Positions 54,244 to 62,270 of a stretch of 64,000 nt of DNA are shown in pieces (the stretch's first letter is position 1; the number at the start of each line of letters is the position of its first letter). The translations under genes and the position numbers were made by a program. The notes beneath the pieces are model-generated. The model saw only the letters and a program-made list of their open reading frames with translations, had not been told where the DNA came from and ran no database searches. This stretch comes from Blastococcus atacamensis (GTDB taxonomy: Bacteria; Actinomycetota; Actinomycetes; Mycobacteriales; Geodermatophilaceae), in NCBI RefSeq assembly GCF_002938425.1, contig NZ_POQU01000001.1:58208-122207 (forward strand), written 5' to 3'.

Positions 54244-55335
54244 TCAGCGGAGGCCACGGGCGACCGACAGCAGCTCGTCGGCGCTCAGCGTTCCGGCGAC
54301 GCCGGTCATCACGCCGTCCTCCACCCAGACCACCCCGGCGAACAGCCCGTCGCGGGACGTGAGCACGGTCGCCTCGGTGCCGTCGACGTCGGCCGTCGAG
54401 CTGGTCACCAGCTCGGCCGGCACGGGCAGCGGCAGCGTGCCGGCGTCCGGGGAGAGGCTGCGCAGCTGGTCGGCGACCCCGTCGGGCAGCCCGGGCAGCG
54501 ACAGCAGGTAGTCCCGGACGGTCTCGAACGGCACGCCCGATGACGCCACGGTGGGCGCGCCCACCCGCGCGACGACGAGCGTCGGCACACCGGTCGGCTG
54601 GGCCCACATCGCCGCGACGCCCGGTCCGGCCTGCAGCCGCAGCATGCTGCCGTCGAGGCCGGCGGGCGGGGGTGGCAGCACCTCGCCCTCGGCGGCCGCG
54701 GCCTGTGCGGCCCTGGCGGCGGAGAAGGTGAAGGTCGCCTCCACGAGGCCGGCCGCCTGGTAGGTCGGATCGCCGGTGACGCCCTCGGGCAGCGCGCCGA
54801 CCTCGGGCACCGCGAGACCGGTGCGCTCCTGCGCGGTCGCGGCGTCGGGCACCTGCTCCGGATCGGGCTCCCGGGTGAACTGCAGGTCGCCGTAGGCCGA
54901 CAGGTCGGGGATCTGGACCAGGTCGGCGCTGGTCACCTGGACCGGGTCGATGCGCTCGGCCGAGAAGATCGGCAGCCAGTCGTTGGCCGCGGCCACACCC
55001 GCACCGGTGAGCAGCACCGTGGCGCCGAGCGCGGCGACGGCGGGGCGACGGACGGCGGAGCGCCAGCGGTTGCGCGCGGCGGGTGCGGGACGGAACGCGG
55101 GGGTCGGCGCCGGGGCGGCGGGAGCTGCCGAGAACCGGGCCCAGGCCGCGTCGGCATCGACAGCGGCAGCACCGGACGTCGTCAGGGCGGCACCGACGAG
55201 TTCGGCGTCGGCGCGGACCTCGTCGAGGGCGCGCAGGCAGGTGGAGCAGGCGGCGACGTGGCTGCGGTCGGCGTCGGGGACACCGGCGGGCTCGTCGACC
55301 AGCCGGCGCAGCACGCCCTCACTCGGATGACGCAT
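54244..55335 (-). CDS. Anti-sigma factor with zinc-binding HxxxCxxC motif
   Basis: 363 residues from ATG 55335, overlapping the sigma gene by 17 bp. Near the N-terminus is RSHVAACSTCLRALDEVRAD, the ZAS-type His-x3-Cys-x2-Cys. A TM lies near 95-118 (PAVAALGATVLLTGAGVAAA). The large extracytoplasmic part has segments such as LPGLPDGVADQLRSLSPDAG and VVWVEDGVMTGVAGTLSADELL. It would hold the ECF sigma factor inactive at the membrane until a signal. Function by context and motif. Confidence 0.88.
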   Translation of the reverse strand: MRHPSEGVLRRLVDEPAGVPDADRSHVAACSTCLRALDEVRADAELVGAALTTSGAAAVDADAAWARFSAAPAAPAPTPAFRPAPAARNRWRSAVRRPAVAALGATVLLTGAGVAAANDWLPIFSAERIDPVQVTSADLVQIPDLSAYGDLQFTREPDPEQVPDAATAQERTGLAVPEVGALPEGVTGDPTYQAAGLVEATFTFSAARAAQAAAAEGEVLPPPPAGLDGSMLRLQAGPGVAAMWAQPTGVPTLVVARVGAPTVASSGVPFETVRDYLLSLPGLPDGVADQLRSLSPDAGTLPLPVPAELVTSSTADVDGTEATVLTSRDGLFAGVVWVEDGVMTGVAGTLSADELLSVARGLR

Positions 55336-55924
55336 GACGGTTCAGCTCCTTGCGCAGGGCGGACTCGGCGCGACGGACCGTCGTGCCGATGCTGCCGGGG
55401 GACAGGTCGAGTGCGGTGGCGACCTCGGCGTAGCTGAGGCCGCTGTGCCGGAGCACCAGGGCGACGGCCTGGGTGCGGGGGAGTGTGGCGAGGGCGGCCC
55501 GCACGCGGCTGCGGTCCTCGCGGGTGAGGACCGCCTCGGCCACGTCGGGGACCTCGGCGTCGGAGCCCGCGGCGACGGCCTCCTCGCGGGACGCCCGGCG
55601 GCGGCCCGAGCGGATCAGGTTCAGCGCGGCGTGCGCGGCGGCCACCGACAGCCAGCCGCCGGCCTCACCGGCGGGGACCGCCGTGCGGCCGAAGGAGAGG
55701 AAGACCTCCTGGGCCACGTCCTCGGCCTCGTCCCGCGAGCCGAGCACCCGGGCGGCGACCCCCACGACCCGCGCGTACTCGCGGCGGAAGACCTCCTCGA
55801 GGTCGGGCCGCACCGGCGTCGTCGCTCCCGCCACGGCACCGAACCCTTCGAGCCGGCCTCCCGCGCCGCGGGGGCGTGCCAGGACGACGGCGGCCGCCGG
55901 TCGTCCCCGATGTACGAGCTCCAT
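55319..55924 (-). CDS. ECF-subfamily RNA polymerase sigma factor
   Basis: 201 residues from ATG 55924; the first 40 residues are low-complexity and the true start may be nearer to VRPDLEEVFRREYARVV. Sigma region 2 with LGSRDEAEDVAQEVFLSFGR and region 4 with ALATLPRTQAVALVLRHSGLSYAEVATALDLSPGSIGTTVRRAESAL. Paired with the anti-sigma gene that overlaps it. Targets unknown; an autoregulated promoter is expected upstream. Confidence 0.93.
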   Translation of the reverse strand: MELVHRGRPAAAVVLARPRGAGGRLEGFGAVAGATTPVRPDLEEVFRREYARVVGVAARVLGSRDEAEDVAQEVFLSFGRTAVPAGEAGGWLSVAAAHAALNLIRSGRRRASREEAVAAGSDAEVPDVAEAVLTREDRSRVRAALATLPRTQAVALVLRHSGLSYAEVATALDLSPGSIGTTVRRAESALRKELNRHASSE

Positions 55925-55975
55925 ACCTGATCAGCACCGCCGCGGCCCCGGATGTGACATCCGCGCCGCGGCGCC

Positions 55976-56488
55976 TCACGCACGTCCGGCCTGGGCACCC
56001 GTCTCGTCCACGAACCGGCCGCGCAGTCGCAGCAGCGGCGCGACCGCCGGGTTCAGCACCGGCACGCCGACCACCTCCAGCAGGGCCAGCACGTGGTTCC
56101 CGGCCTCGACCAGACGCTCCAGCCGGCAGTCCAGTGCGGCGGGGGCCTCGCGCAGCACGATCCCGCCGCTGCCCTCGGCCCGCGTCCAGGGCACCGTCTC
56201 CAGCAGGTGCCGCGCGCTCGGCCGCCCCGCCGAGGAGAACCGTGAGGCGACGATCGCGTGCGGTGCCGCGAGCACCGTGAGCGCGCAGGTGCCGACCGCC
56301 TCGAGCACCTCGGCCGGATAGCCGTCGGCGGTCAGCCCCACGGCGACCAGCGGCGGCTGCGCGGACACGCTCATCACCGAGCTGACCGTCGTGCCGACGT
56401 CGTCGATGTCGTCCCGCACCGTGAGCAGGCAGACCCCGGCGGCGTACTGGGCCAGGGCGGCGGCGAACTCGCTGCGGTCGACCGGCAT
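55976..56488 (-). CDS. Flavin reductase-like (FMN-binding) protein
   Basis: 170 residues from ATG 56488. Split-barrel flavin reductase: ALAQYAAGVCLLTVRDD, VSSVMSVSAQPPLVAVGLTADGYPAEVLEAVGTCALTVLA and LDCRLERLVEAGNHVLALLEVVGV. It supplies reduced flavin to monooxygenases or acts as an FMN-dependent reductase. It diverges from the oxidoreductase gene by 34 bp, implying back-to-back promoters. Confidence 0.9.
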   Translation of the reverse strand: MPVDRSEFAAALAQYAAGVCLLTVRDDIDDVGTTVSSVMSVSAQPPLVAVGLTADGYPAEVLEAVGTCALTVLAAPHAIVASRFSSAGRPSARHLLETVPWTRAEGSGGIVLREAPAALDCRLERLVEAGNHVLALLEVVGVPVLNPAVAPLLRLRGRFVDETGAQAGRA

Positions 56489-56522
56489 GGCGGTCAGTCG
56501 ATCACAACCGGAGGATGGTGCC

Positions 56523-57950
56523 GTGGCGGACGCAGCGGAACGCACGTGCGACGTCGTCGTCCTCGGGGCCGGCTCGACCGGGGAGAACGTGGCCGACGTC
56601 GTCGTCCGCGGTGGGCTCTCCGCCGTCCTGGTGGAGCCGGAGCTGGTCGGCGGTGAGTGCTCCTACTGGGCCTGCATGCCCAGCAAGGCGCTGCTGCGCG
56701 GTACCGAGGCGCTGGCCGAGGTCCGGGCGGTGCCCGGCGCGGCCGAGGCGGTCACCGGGGAGCAGGACGTCGCCGCCACCCTGGCACGCCGCGACTCCTT
56801 CACCTCGCACTGGGACGACTCCGGCCAGGCCGAGTGGGTGGCCTCGGCCGGGATCGACCTGCTGCGCGGCACCGGGCGGCTCGACGGCGAGCGCACCGTC
56901 GTCGTCACCGACGCCGAGGGCGGCACGGTCCGGCTGACCGCGCGGCACGCCGTCGCCGTCTGCACCGGCTCACGGGCCTCGGTCCCGCCGATCGACGGGC
57001 TGGCCGACGTCGCCCCGTGGAGCCCCCGCGAGGCGACCAGCGCCAAGGAGGCCCCGGGCCGGCTGCTCGTGCTCGGCGGCGGCTACGTCGGCTGCGAGAT
57101 GGCCACCGCCTGGCAGGCGCTGGGATCGCAGGTCACGGTCCTCCAGCGGGGGCCGCGGCTGCTGCCGGCGCTCGAGCCCCAGGCCGGGGATGCCGTCACC
57201 GCCGCGCTGCGCGATGCCGGGGTCGACGTCCGGCTGGGCACCGCGGTGACCGGCGCCCGCCGCGACGGCACCGAGGTCGTGCTGAGCACCGACGACGGCG
57301 GGGAGTTCCGCGGCGACGAGGTGCTCGTCGCGGTCGGCCGCGCGGCCCGCACGGACGACATCGGTGCCGACACCGTGGGCCTGGAGCCGGGGGAGTACCT
57401 CCCGGTCGACGCCACGCTGCGGGTCGAGGGCTCGGCCTGGCTCTACGGCGTCGGCGACGTCAACGGCCGCCGGCAGCTGACGCACATGGGCAAGTACCAG
57501 GCCCGCCAGGCGGGCGCGGCGATCGTCGCTCGTTCCCGCGGCGAGGAGGTCGACGTCGCGCCGTGGTCGCCGTTCGCCGCCACCGCCGACGACGTCGCCA
57601 CCCCCTCGGTGGTGTTCACCTCCCCGCAGGTCGCCAGCGTGGGGCGGACGGCGGCGCAGGCGGCCGACGCGGGCCTGCCGCACCGCGTGGTCGAGTACCC
57701 GATCGGCAGCATCGCCGGCGCCGCGCTGTTCGCCGACGGCTACACCGGCACCGCCGTCGCCGTCGTGGATACCGAGCGCGAGGTGCTGCTCGGGGTCACC
57801 TTCGTCGGCCCGGCGGTCGCCGAGCTCCTGCACGCGGCGACCATCGCCGTGGTGGGCGAGGTGCCGATCGCGCGGCTGTGGCACGCCGTCCCGGCCTATC
57901 CGACCATCAGCGAGATCTGGCTGCGGCTGCTGGAGACCTACCGCGGCTGA
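56523..57950 (+). CDS. Class I pyridine-nucleotide disulfide oxidoreductase
   Basis: 475 residues from GTG 56523. FAD-binding GAGSTGENVADVVVRGGLSAVLVEPELVGGECSYWACMPSKALL contains the redox pair C-x4-C, but the usual GG(T/E)CxNxGCxPSK loop reads GGECSYWACMPSK. NAD(P) domain LLVLGGGYVGCEMATAWQALGSQVTVLQ; second FAD motif LYGVGDVNGRRQLTHMGKYQA. The C-terminal HPTxxE motif appears as HAVPAYPTISEIW. Probably a thiol-disulfide or mercuric/mycothione-type reductase variant; substrate not known. Confidence 0.9.
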   Translation: MADAAERTCDVVVLGAGSTGENVADVVVRGGLSAVLVEPELVGGECSYWACMPSKALLRGTEALAEVRAVPGAAEAVTGEQDVAATLARRDSFTSHWDDSGQAEWVASAGIDLLRGTGRLDGERTVVVTDAEGGTVRLTARHAVAVCTGSRASVPPIDGLADVAPWSPREATSAKEAPGRLLVLGGGYVGCEMATAWQALGSQVTVLQRGPRLLPALEPQAGDAVTAALRDAGVDVRLGTAVTGARRDGTEVVLSTDDGGEFRGDEVLVAVGRAARTDDIGADTVGLEPGEYLPVDATLRVEGSAWLYGVGDVNGRRQLTHMGKYQARQAGAAIVARSRGEEVDVAPWSPFAATADDVATPSVVFTSPQVASVGRTAAQAADAGLPHRVVEYPIGSIAGAALFADGYTGTAVAVVDTEREVLLGVTFVGPAVAELLHAATIAVVGEVPIARLWHAVPAYPTISEIWLRLLETYRG

Positions 57951-57970
57951 CGTCGCACTGGGTTCCCCCG

Positions 57971-58063
57971 GTGACGATCGTTCTGCCGGGCGGCACCGGT
58001 CAGGTGGGTGGGCTCCTGCGGCGGGCGCTGGCCGCCCGGGGTGACGACGTCGTCGTCCTGAGC
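57971..58063 (+). pseudogene. 5' fragment of an NAD-dependent epimerase (TIGR01777-like)
   Basis: From GTG 57971 about 30 codons read VTIVLPGGTGQVGGLLRRAL then AARGDDVVVLS, the opening Rossmann motif of short epimerase-type reductases. After that the frame turns to unrelated sequence rich in GTGCAC repeats at 58070-58100. The remaining 85-90 percent of the gene is absent. Confidence 0.7.
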
Positions 58064-58129
58064 CATTTGTGCACTCGAGTCCGGGCCCTTTGTGCACATA
58101 GTGCCCCGGCTTCAGGACAAGGTGCTTCG

Positions 58130-60133
58130 TCAGTCGTCGGGGTCGGCGAGCTCGTCGAAGAGGCTGCGCGCCAGGAACGACCCGGTGTCGTGCAGGTCGT
58201 GCGCCTCGGGCGTCGAGGGGATCCGCGGCCGGGGGAGCTCCACCGGCGGTGCGGGCGGCTCGGGCAGGAGCGGGCCGGCGACGTCCTCGACCGGGGCCTG
58301 GGTGACCTCGCTCATGAGCACCTCCGCCGGGCTCGGCAGCGGTGCGGGACGACCGAAGGCGAAGCCCTGGGCCATCGCGCAGCCGTGCCTGAGCAGCCAG
58401 TCGGCCTGGTCCAGGTCCTCGATGCCCTCGGCGATGACCTGCAGCCCCATGCCGCGGCCCAGCTGCAGCAGGCCGTGCACGAGCGCGGCGGTCGAGGGCT
58501 CGGTGACGACGTCGGCGACGAAGGAGCGGTCGATCTTGACGGTGTGAATCGGCAGCCGGTGCAGCGCGGTGATGGCCGAGTAGCCGGTGCCGAAGTCGTC
58601 GAGGGCGAGGGTGACGCCCTGCTGGGTGACGACGGCGACCGAGTGCAGCGTGGCCTCGGCGGCGAACAGCGCCGTCGACTCGGTGATCTCCAGCTCCAGG
58701 CGGTGCGGCGGCAGGCCGGACTCCTCGAGCGCGGCGGCGACCAGCTCGCTGAAGCCGTCCTCGGCGAGGTGCCGGGCGGAGATGTTGACGTGCACCCGCA
58801 GGTCTTCGGGCCAGGTGACCGCGTCCAGGCAGGCGCGGCGGAGCACCCAGGCGCCCAGCTTGGAGGTGAGCCGGTTGTTCTCCGCGGCGTCGAGGAAGGC
58901 GCCCGGCGGGAGCAGCCCGCGGGTGGGGTGCTGCCAGCGGATCAGCGCCTCGTAGCCGAGCAGCGTCTCGTCGGCCAGGTGCACGATCGGCTGGTAGAAG
59001 AGCCGCAGCTCCTCGTTGTCCAGCGCGTGGCGCAGATCGGTCTCCAGCTGCAGGGCGTCGACCTCGTTGCGGGTGAGCGCGCCCTCGTGCACCTCGACGC
59101 GGGCGCGCTGCCCGTCGGACTTCGCCTTGGTGAGCGCGCTGTGCGCCTGGCGCAGCAGGTCGTCGGGGGTCATGTCGGAGCCGAGGGTGAGCCCGACGCT
59201 GGCCGAGAGGGTCAGCTCGCGGTCGTGGACGACGAACGGCTCGTCCAGGACGCCGAGCAGCCGGTCGGCCAGGGCGCGTAGGCCGTCGAGGTCCTCGACG
59301 TCCTCGGCGACGACCAGGAACTCGTCGGCGCCGAGCCGCACGGCGGTGTCCTCGACCCGGGTGCTCCAGCGGAGCCGGTCGGCGAACTGGCTGAGCACCA
59401 GGTCGCCGGCCTCGTGGCCCATCGCCTCGTTGACCGCCTGGAAGCGGTCGATGTTGAGGTGGACCAGGCCCACCTGCAGGCCCCGGCGGCGGGACAGCGC
59501 GACGGCGTGCCGCAGCCGGTCGGTGAGCGCGCGGCGGTTGGGCAGGCCGGTCAGCGGGTCGGTGTAGGCGCGGCGGACGGCGTCCTCCTCCGCGCGGCGG
59601 CGGTCGGTGACGTCGACCATCGACAGGACGACGAACTGCGGCGTCCCGTTGTTCTGGCGCACGACCTCGTGGGACTGGACGACCCACAGCTCGCTGCCGT
59701 CGGAGCGGCGCAGCCGGCGCTCGCCGTCCAGCAGGAGATTGGGGTCCAGGGCCGGCTCGCCGACGGCGGGCTCCAGGCCGAGGTCGCCCACCGGCGGGTC
59801 GTCGGGGTGTGCCAGCAGGTCGATGTGCCGGCCGGAGAGGCTCTCGGGGGTGCGGCCGGTCAGGGCGCACATCCGCGGGTTGGCCACCAGCACGTGCCCG
59901 TCGAGGTCGACGAGGGCCTTGGGGATCGGCGCGGAGAGGAAGAGCGCCTGGAACAGCTGACCCCGGTCGGCGAGCAGCGTGTCGATGGCCCGCAAGCGCT
60001 GCCCGGCGGTGCCGCCGGGCATGCCCGGGGTCCGGGGCGTCTCGGGTGCGGGAAGGCTCACCGGAACAGCGTTCCGCATCGCAGGCAAGAAGTGACGGAG
60101 GCGGTTTCCGGAGAGTCGTGGTCGACCCGTCAC
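58130..60133 (-). CDS. PAS-GGDEF-EAL cyclic-di-GMP protein
   Basis: 667 residues from GTG 60133; ATG 60079 is a possible later start. PAS domain (about 55-175) with VDLDGHVLVANPRMCALTGRTPES; GGDEF domain (about 185-340) where the signature reads RLGADEFLV instead of GGDEF; EAL domain (about 355-600) with YEALIRWQHP, NISARHL, EITESTAL, DDFGTGYSAITALHRLPIHTVKIDRSFV and AEGIED. The EAL catalytic set is complete, so c-di-GMP phosphodiesterase activity is expected; cyclase activity is doubtful. No TM: cytosolic. Confidence 0.92.
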   Translation of the reverse strand: MTGRPRLSGNRLRHFLPAMRNAVPVSLPAPETPRTPGMPGGTAGQRLRAIDTLLADRGQLFQALFLSAPIPKALVDLDGHVLVANPRMCALTGRTPESLSGRHIDLLAHPDDPPVGDLGLEPAVGEPALDPNLLLDGERRLRRSDGSELWVVQSHEVVRQNNGTPQFVVLSMVDVTDRRRAEEDAVRRAYTDPLTGLPNRRALTDRLRHAVALSRRRGLQVGLVHLNIDRFQAVNEAMGHEAGDLVLSQFADRLRWSTRVEDTAVRLGADEFLVVAEDVEDLDGLRALADRLLGVLDEPFVVHDRELTLSASVGLTLGSDMTPDDLLRQAHSALTKAKSDGQRARVEVHEGALTRNEVDALQLETDLRHALDNEELRLFYQPIVHLADETLLGYEALIRWQHPTRGLLPPGAFLDAAENNRLTSKLGAWVLRRACLDAVTWPEDLRVHVNISARHLAEDGFSELVAAALEESGLPPHRLELEITESTALFAAEATLHSVAVVTQQGVTLALDDFGTGYSAITALHRLPIHTVKIDRSFVADVVTEPSTAALVHGLLQLGRGMGLQVIAEGIEDLDQADWLLRHGCAMAQGFAFGRPAPLPSPAEVLMSEVTQAPVEDVAGPLLPEPPAPPVELPRPRIPSTPEAHDLHDTGSFLARSLFDELADPDD

Positions 60134-60258
60134 AGTGGGTGGTCTCCGGCCTCACGAGTCCCACGGGCCCCGCGCACGACAGTGATCTGCCATGCACCAG
60201 GGGAATCGGGGCGCCCTCGTAGGCGCTGCGCCAGCAGACATCGACGAGAGGACGTGGC

Positions 60259-61293
60259 GTGGAGAAGCGGATCGGGTTCCTGTCCTTCGGGCACTGGCAG
60301 CCCATCCCCGGGTCGCAGGTGCGCACCGGGCAGGACGCGCTGGTGCAGAGCATCGAGCTGGCGGTGGCCGCCGAGGAGCTCGGGCTCGACGGCGCCTACG
60401 TGCGGGTGCACCACTTCGCCCGGCAGCTCGCCTCGCCCTTCCCGCTGCTGGCGGCGATGGCGGCCCGCACTTCCCGGATCGAGCTCGGCACCGGCGTCAT
60501 CGACATGCGGTACGAGAACCCGCTGTACATGGCGGAGGAGGCGGCCGCGGCCGACCTGATCAGCAACGGCCGGCTGCAGCTGGGCGTCAGCCGGGGATCA
60601 CCGGAGACGGCGCTGCGCGGTTCGGAGGCGTTCGGCTACGTGCCGGGCCCGGACAGCACCGACGCCGACCTCGCCCGCCAGAAGACCGCGCTGTTCCTGG
60701 CCGCGATCTCCGGCGAGCCGGTGGCCGACGCCGATCCGCGGATGACCGGCGGCAGGTCCGGCCGGCTGCCGGTCCAGCCGCAGTCGCCGGGGCTGGCCGA
60801 GCGAATCTGGTGGGGTTCGGGCACGTTCGCCACCGGCGAGTGGACCGCGCAGCAGGGCATGAACCTGATGAGCTCCACGCTGCTGAGCGAGGACACCGGC
60901 GTTCCCTTCGACCAGCTGCAGGCGGAGCAGATCGAGCGGTTCCGCGCCGCCTGGGCCGCCGCCGGCTGGGAGCGCGAGCCGCGGGTGTCGGTCAGCCGCA
61001 GCGTCGTCCCGCTGGTCAGCGACGAGGACCGCGCCTACTTCGGGAGCGAGCGGTCCAGCCAGGACCAGGTCGGGCTCCTGGAGGGCGTCCGGTCGCGGTT
61101 CGGCAAGAGCTACGCCGCGGAGCCGGACGTGCTCGCCGAGCAGCTGGCCAAGGACGCCGCGGTGCGCGAGGCCGACACCCTGCTGATCACCGTGCCGAAC
61201 ATGCTGGGCGTCGACTACAACGCCCGGCTGCTGGAGAACATCACCAAGCACGTCGCCCCGGCCATCGGCTGGGTCCACCCCGACCAGCGCTGA
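60259..61293 (+). CDS. Luciferase-like (LLM class) flavin-dependent oxidoreductase
   Basis: 344 residues from GTG 60259. Starts KRIGFLSFGHWQPIPGSQVRT, followed by AEELGLDGAYVRVHHFARQLASPFPLLAAMAARTSRIELGTGVIDMRYENPLYMAEEAAAADLISNGRLQLGVSRGSPE, the TIM-barrel signature of bacterial-luciferase-like enzymes. These use FMN or F420. With fbiC in the window the genome makes F420, but cofactor choice cannot be read from motifs alone. Monocistronic, converging on nadC across a large palindrome. Confidence 0.9.
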   Translation: MEKRIGFLSFGHWQPIPGSQVRTGQDALVQSIELAVAAEELGLDGAYVRVHHFARQLASPFPLLAAMAARTSRIELGTGVIDMRYENPLYMAEEAAAADLISNGRLQLGVSRGSPETALRGSEAFGYVPGPDSTDADLARQKTALFLAAISGEPVADADPRMTGGRSGRLPVQPQSPGLAERIWWGSGTFATGEWTAQQGMNLMSSTLLSEDTGVPFDQLQAEQIERFRAAWAAAGWEREPRVSVSRSVVPLVSDEDRAYFGSERSSQDQVGLLEGVRSRFGKSYAAEPDVLAEQLAKDAAVREADTLLITVPNMLGVDYNARLLENITKHVAPAIGWVHPDQR

Positions 61294-61299
61294 TCACCC

Positions 61300-61361
61300 G
61301 GCGAGATCTGCACACTCGCCCCCTCAGTGTCCGCGATGGGGGCGAATGTGCAGATCTCGCC
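61300..61361. terminator. 24-bp-arm palindrome between convergent genes
   Basis: Arms 61300-61323 and 61338-61361 match as a near-perfect inverted repeat (one mismatch in 24) around a 14-base loop; each starts GGCGAGATCTGCACA. Serves as a bidirectional terminator and may belong to a dispersed palindromic repeat family because the arm is unusually long and contains a BglII-like AGATCT core. Confidence 0.75.
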
Positions 61362-61367
61362 GTCGGT

Positions 61368-62270
61368 TCAGGCGCGCAGGTCGAAGCCGAGGTCGAGCAC
61401 CGGCGCGCTGTGCGTGAGGGCGCCGACAGCGAGGTAGTCGACGCCGGTGGCCGCGACGCCCGCCGCCCGGTCGAGCGAGAGCCCGCCGCTGGCCTCCAGC
61501 CGCACGCCCGTGCCGCCGACCAGCCCGACCGCCGTGCGGGTGTCCCCGAGCGAGAAGTTGTCCAGCAGGATCAGCTCCACGCCGGCCGCGATCGCCTCGC
61601 GCACCTGCTCGAGGGTGTCGCACTCCACCTCGAGGGCGATCGTCGGCGCGTGCGTCCGCACCGCCTCCACCGCGGCCGTGATCCCGCCGGCCGCGGCGAC
61701 GTGGTTGTCCTTGACCAGGGCGGCGTCGCCGAGCGCCATCCGGTGGTTGACGCCGCCACCGCAGCGGACGGCGTACTTCTCCAGCGCGCGCAGCCCCGGG
61801 ATCGTCTTGCGGGTGTCGCGGATCGCGGCGGAGGTGCCCGTCACCGCGTCCACCCACTGGCGGGTCAGCGTGGCCACGCCGGACAGGTGGCTGATCAGGT
61901 TCAGCGCGGTGCGCTCGGCGGTGAGCAGCGACCGGGTCGGACCGGTGACGCCGAGGACCGGTGTGCGGGGCCGGGCGGCCATGCCGTCGGCGGCGTGCAG
62001 GGTGACCTCGACGTCGCCGCCGCCCACGATCTCGAAGACGGCGGCGGCGACCGGCACACCGGCCAGGACGCCGGCGGTGCGGGGCACGATCTCCCCGGTC
62101 GCGCGCGCGCCGGCGGGCACGGTCGCGACGGTGGTCACGTCGGGGCCGAGCGCCAGGTCCTCGTCGAGCGCGCGGCGGACCACCTGCTCCACCGTCGTGG
62201 GCTCCAGGCCGCCCTCGCGCAGGACATCGGCGAGCTCCGCGCGCAGCGGGAACCACTCGGTGCCGGTCAT
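61368..62270 (-). CDS. nadC: Nicotinate-nucleotide pyrophosphorylase (quinolinate phosphoribosyltransferase)
   Basis: 300 residues from ATG 62270 in a four-base ATGA overlap with nadB. Motifs: ALDEDLALGPDVTTVATVPAGARATGEIVPRTAGVLAG, LTAERTALNLISHLSGVATLTRQWVD, IRDTRKTIPGLRALEKYAVRCGGGVNHRMALGDAALVKDNH, and VEVECDTLEQ-type phosphate site, ending LRLEASGGLSLDR-like substrate loop. It converts quinolinate and PRPP to nicotinate mononucleotide in de novo NAD synthesis. Confidence 0.97.
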   Translation of the reverse strand: MTGTEWFPLRAELADVLREGGLEPTTVEQVVRRALDEDLALGPDVTTVATVPAGARATGEIVPRTAGVLAGVPVAAAVFEIVGGGDVEVTLHAADGMAARPRTPVLGVTGPTRSLLTAERTALNLISHLSGVATLTRQWVDAVTGTSAAIRDTRKTIPGLRALEKYAVRCGGGVNHRMALGDAALVKDNHVAAAGGITAAVEAVRTHAPTIALEVECDTLEQVREAIAAGVELILLDNFSLGDTRTAVGLVGGTGVRLEASGGLSLDRAAGVAATGVDYLAVGALTHSAPVLDLGFDLRA

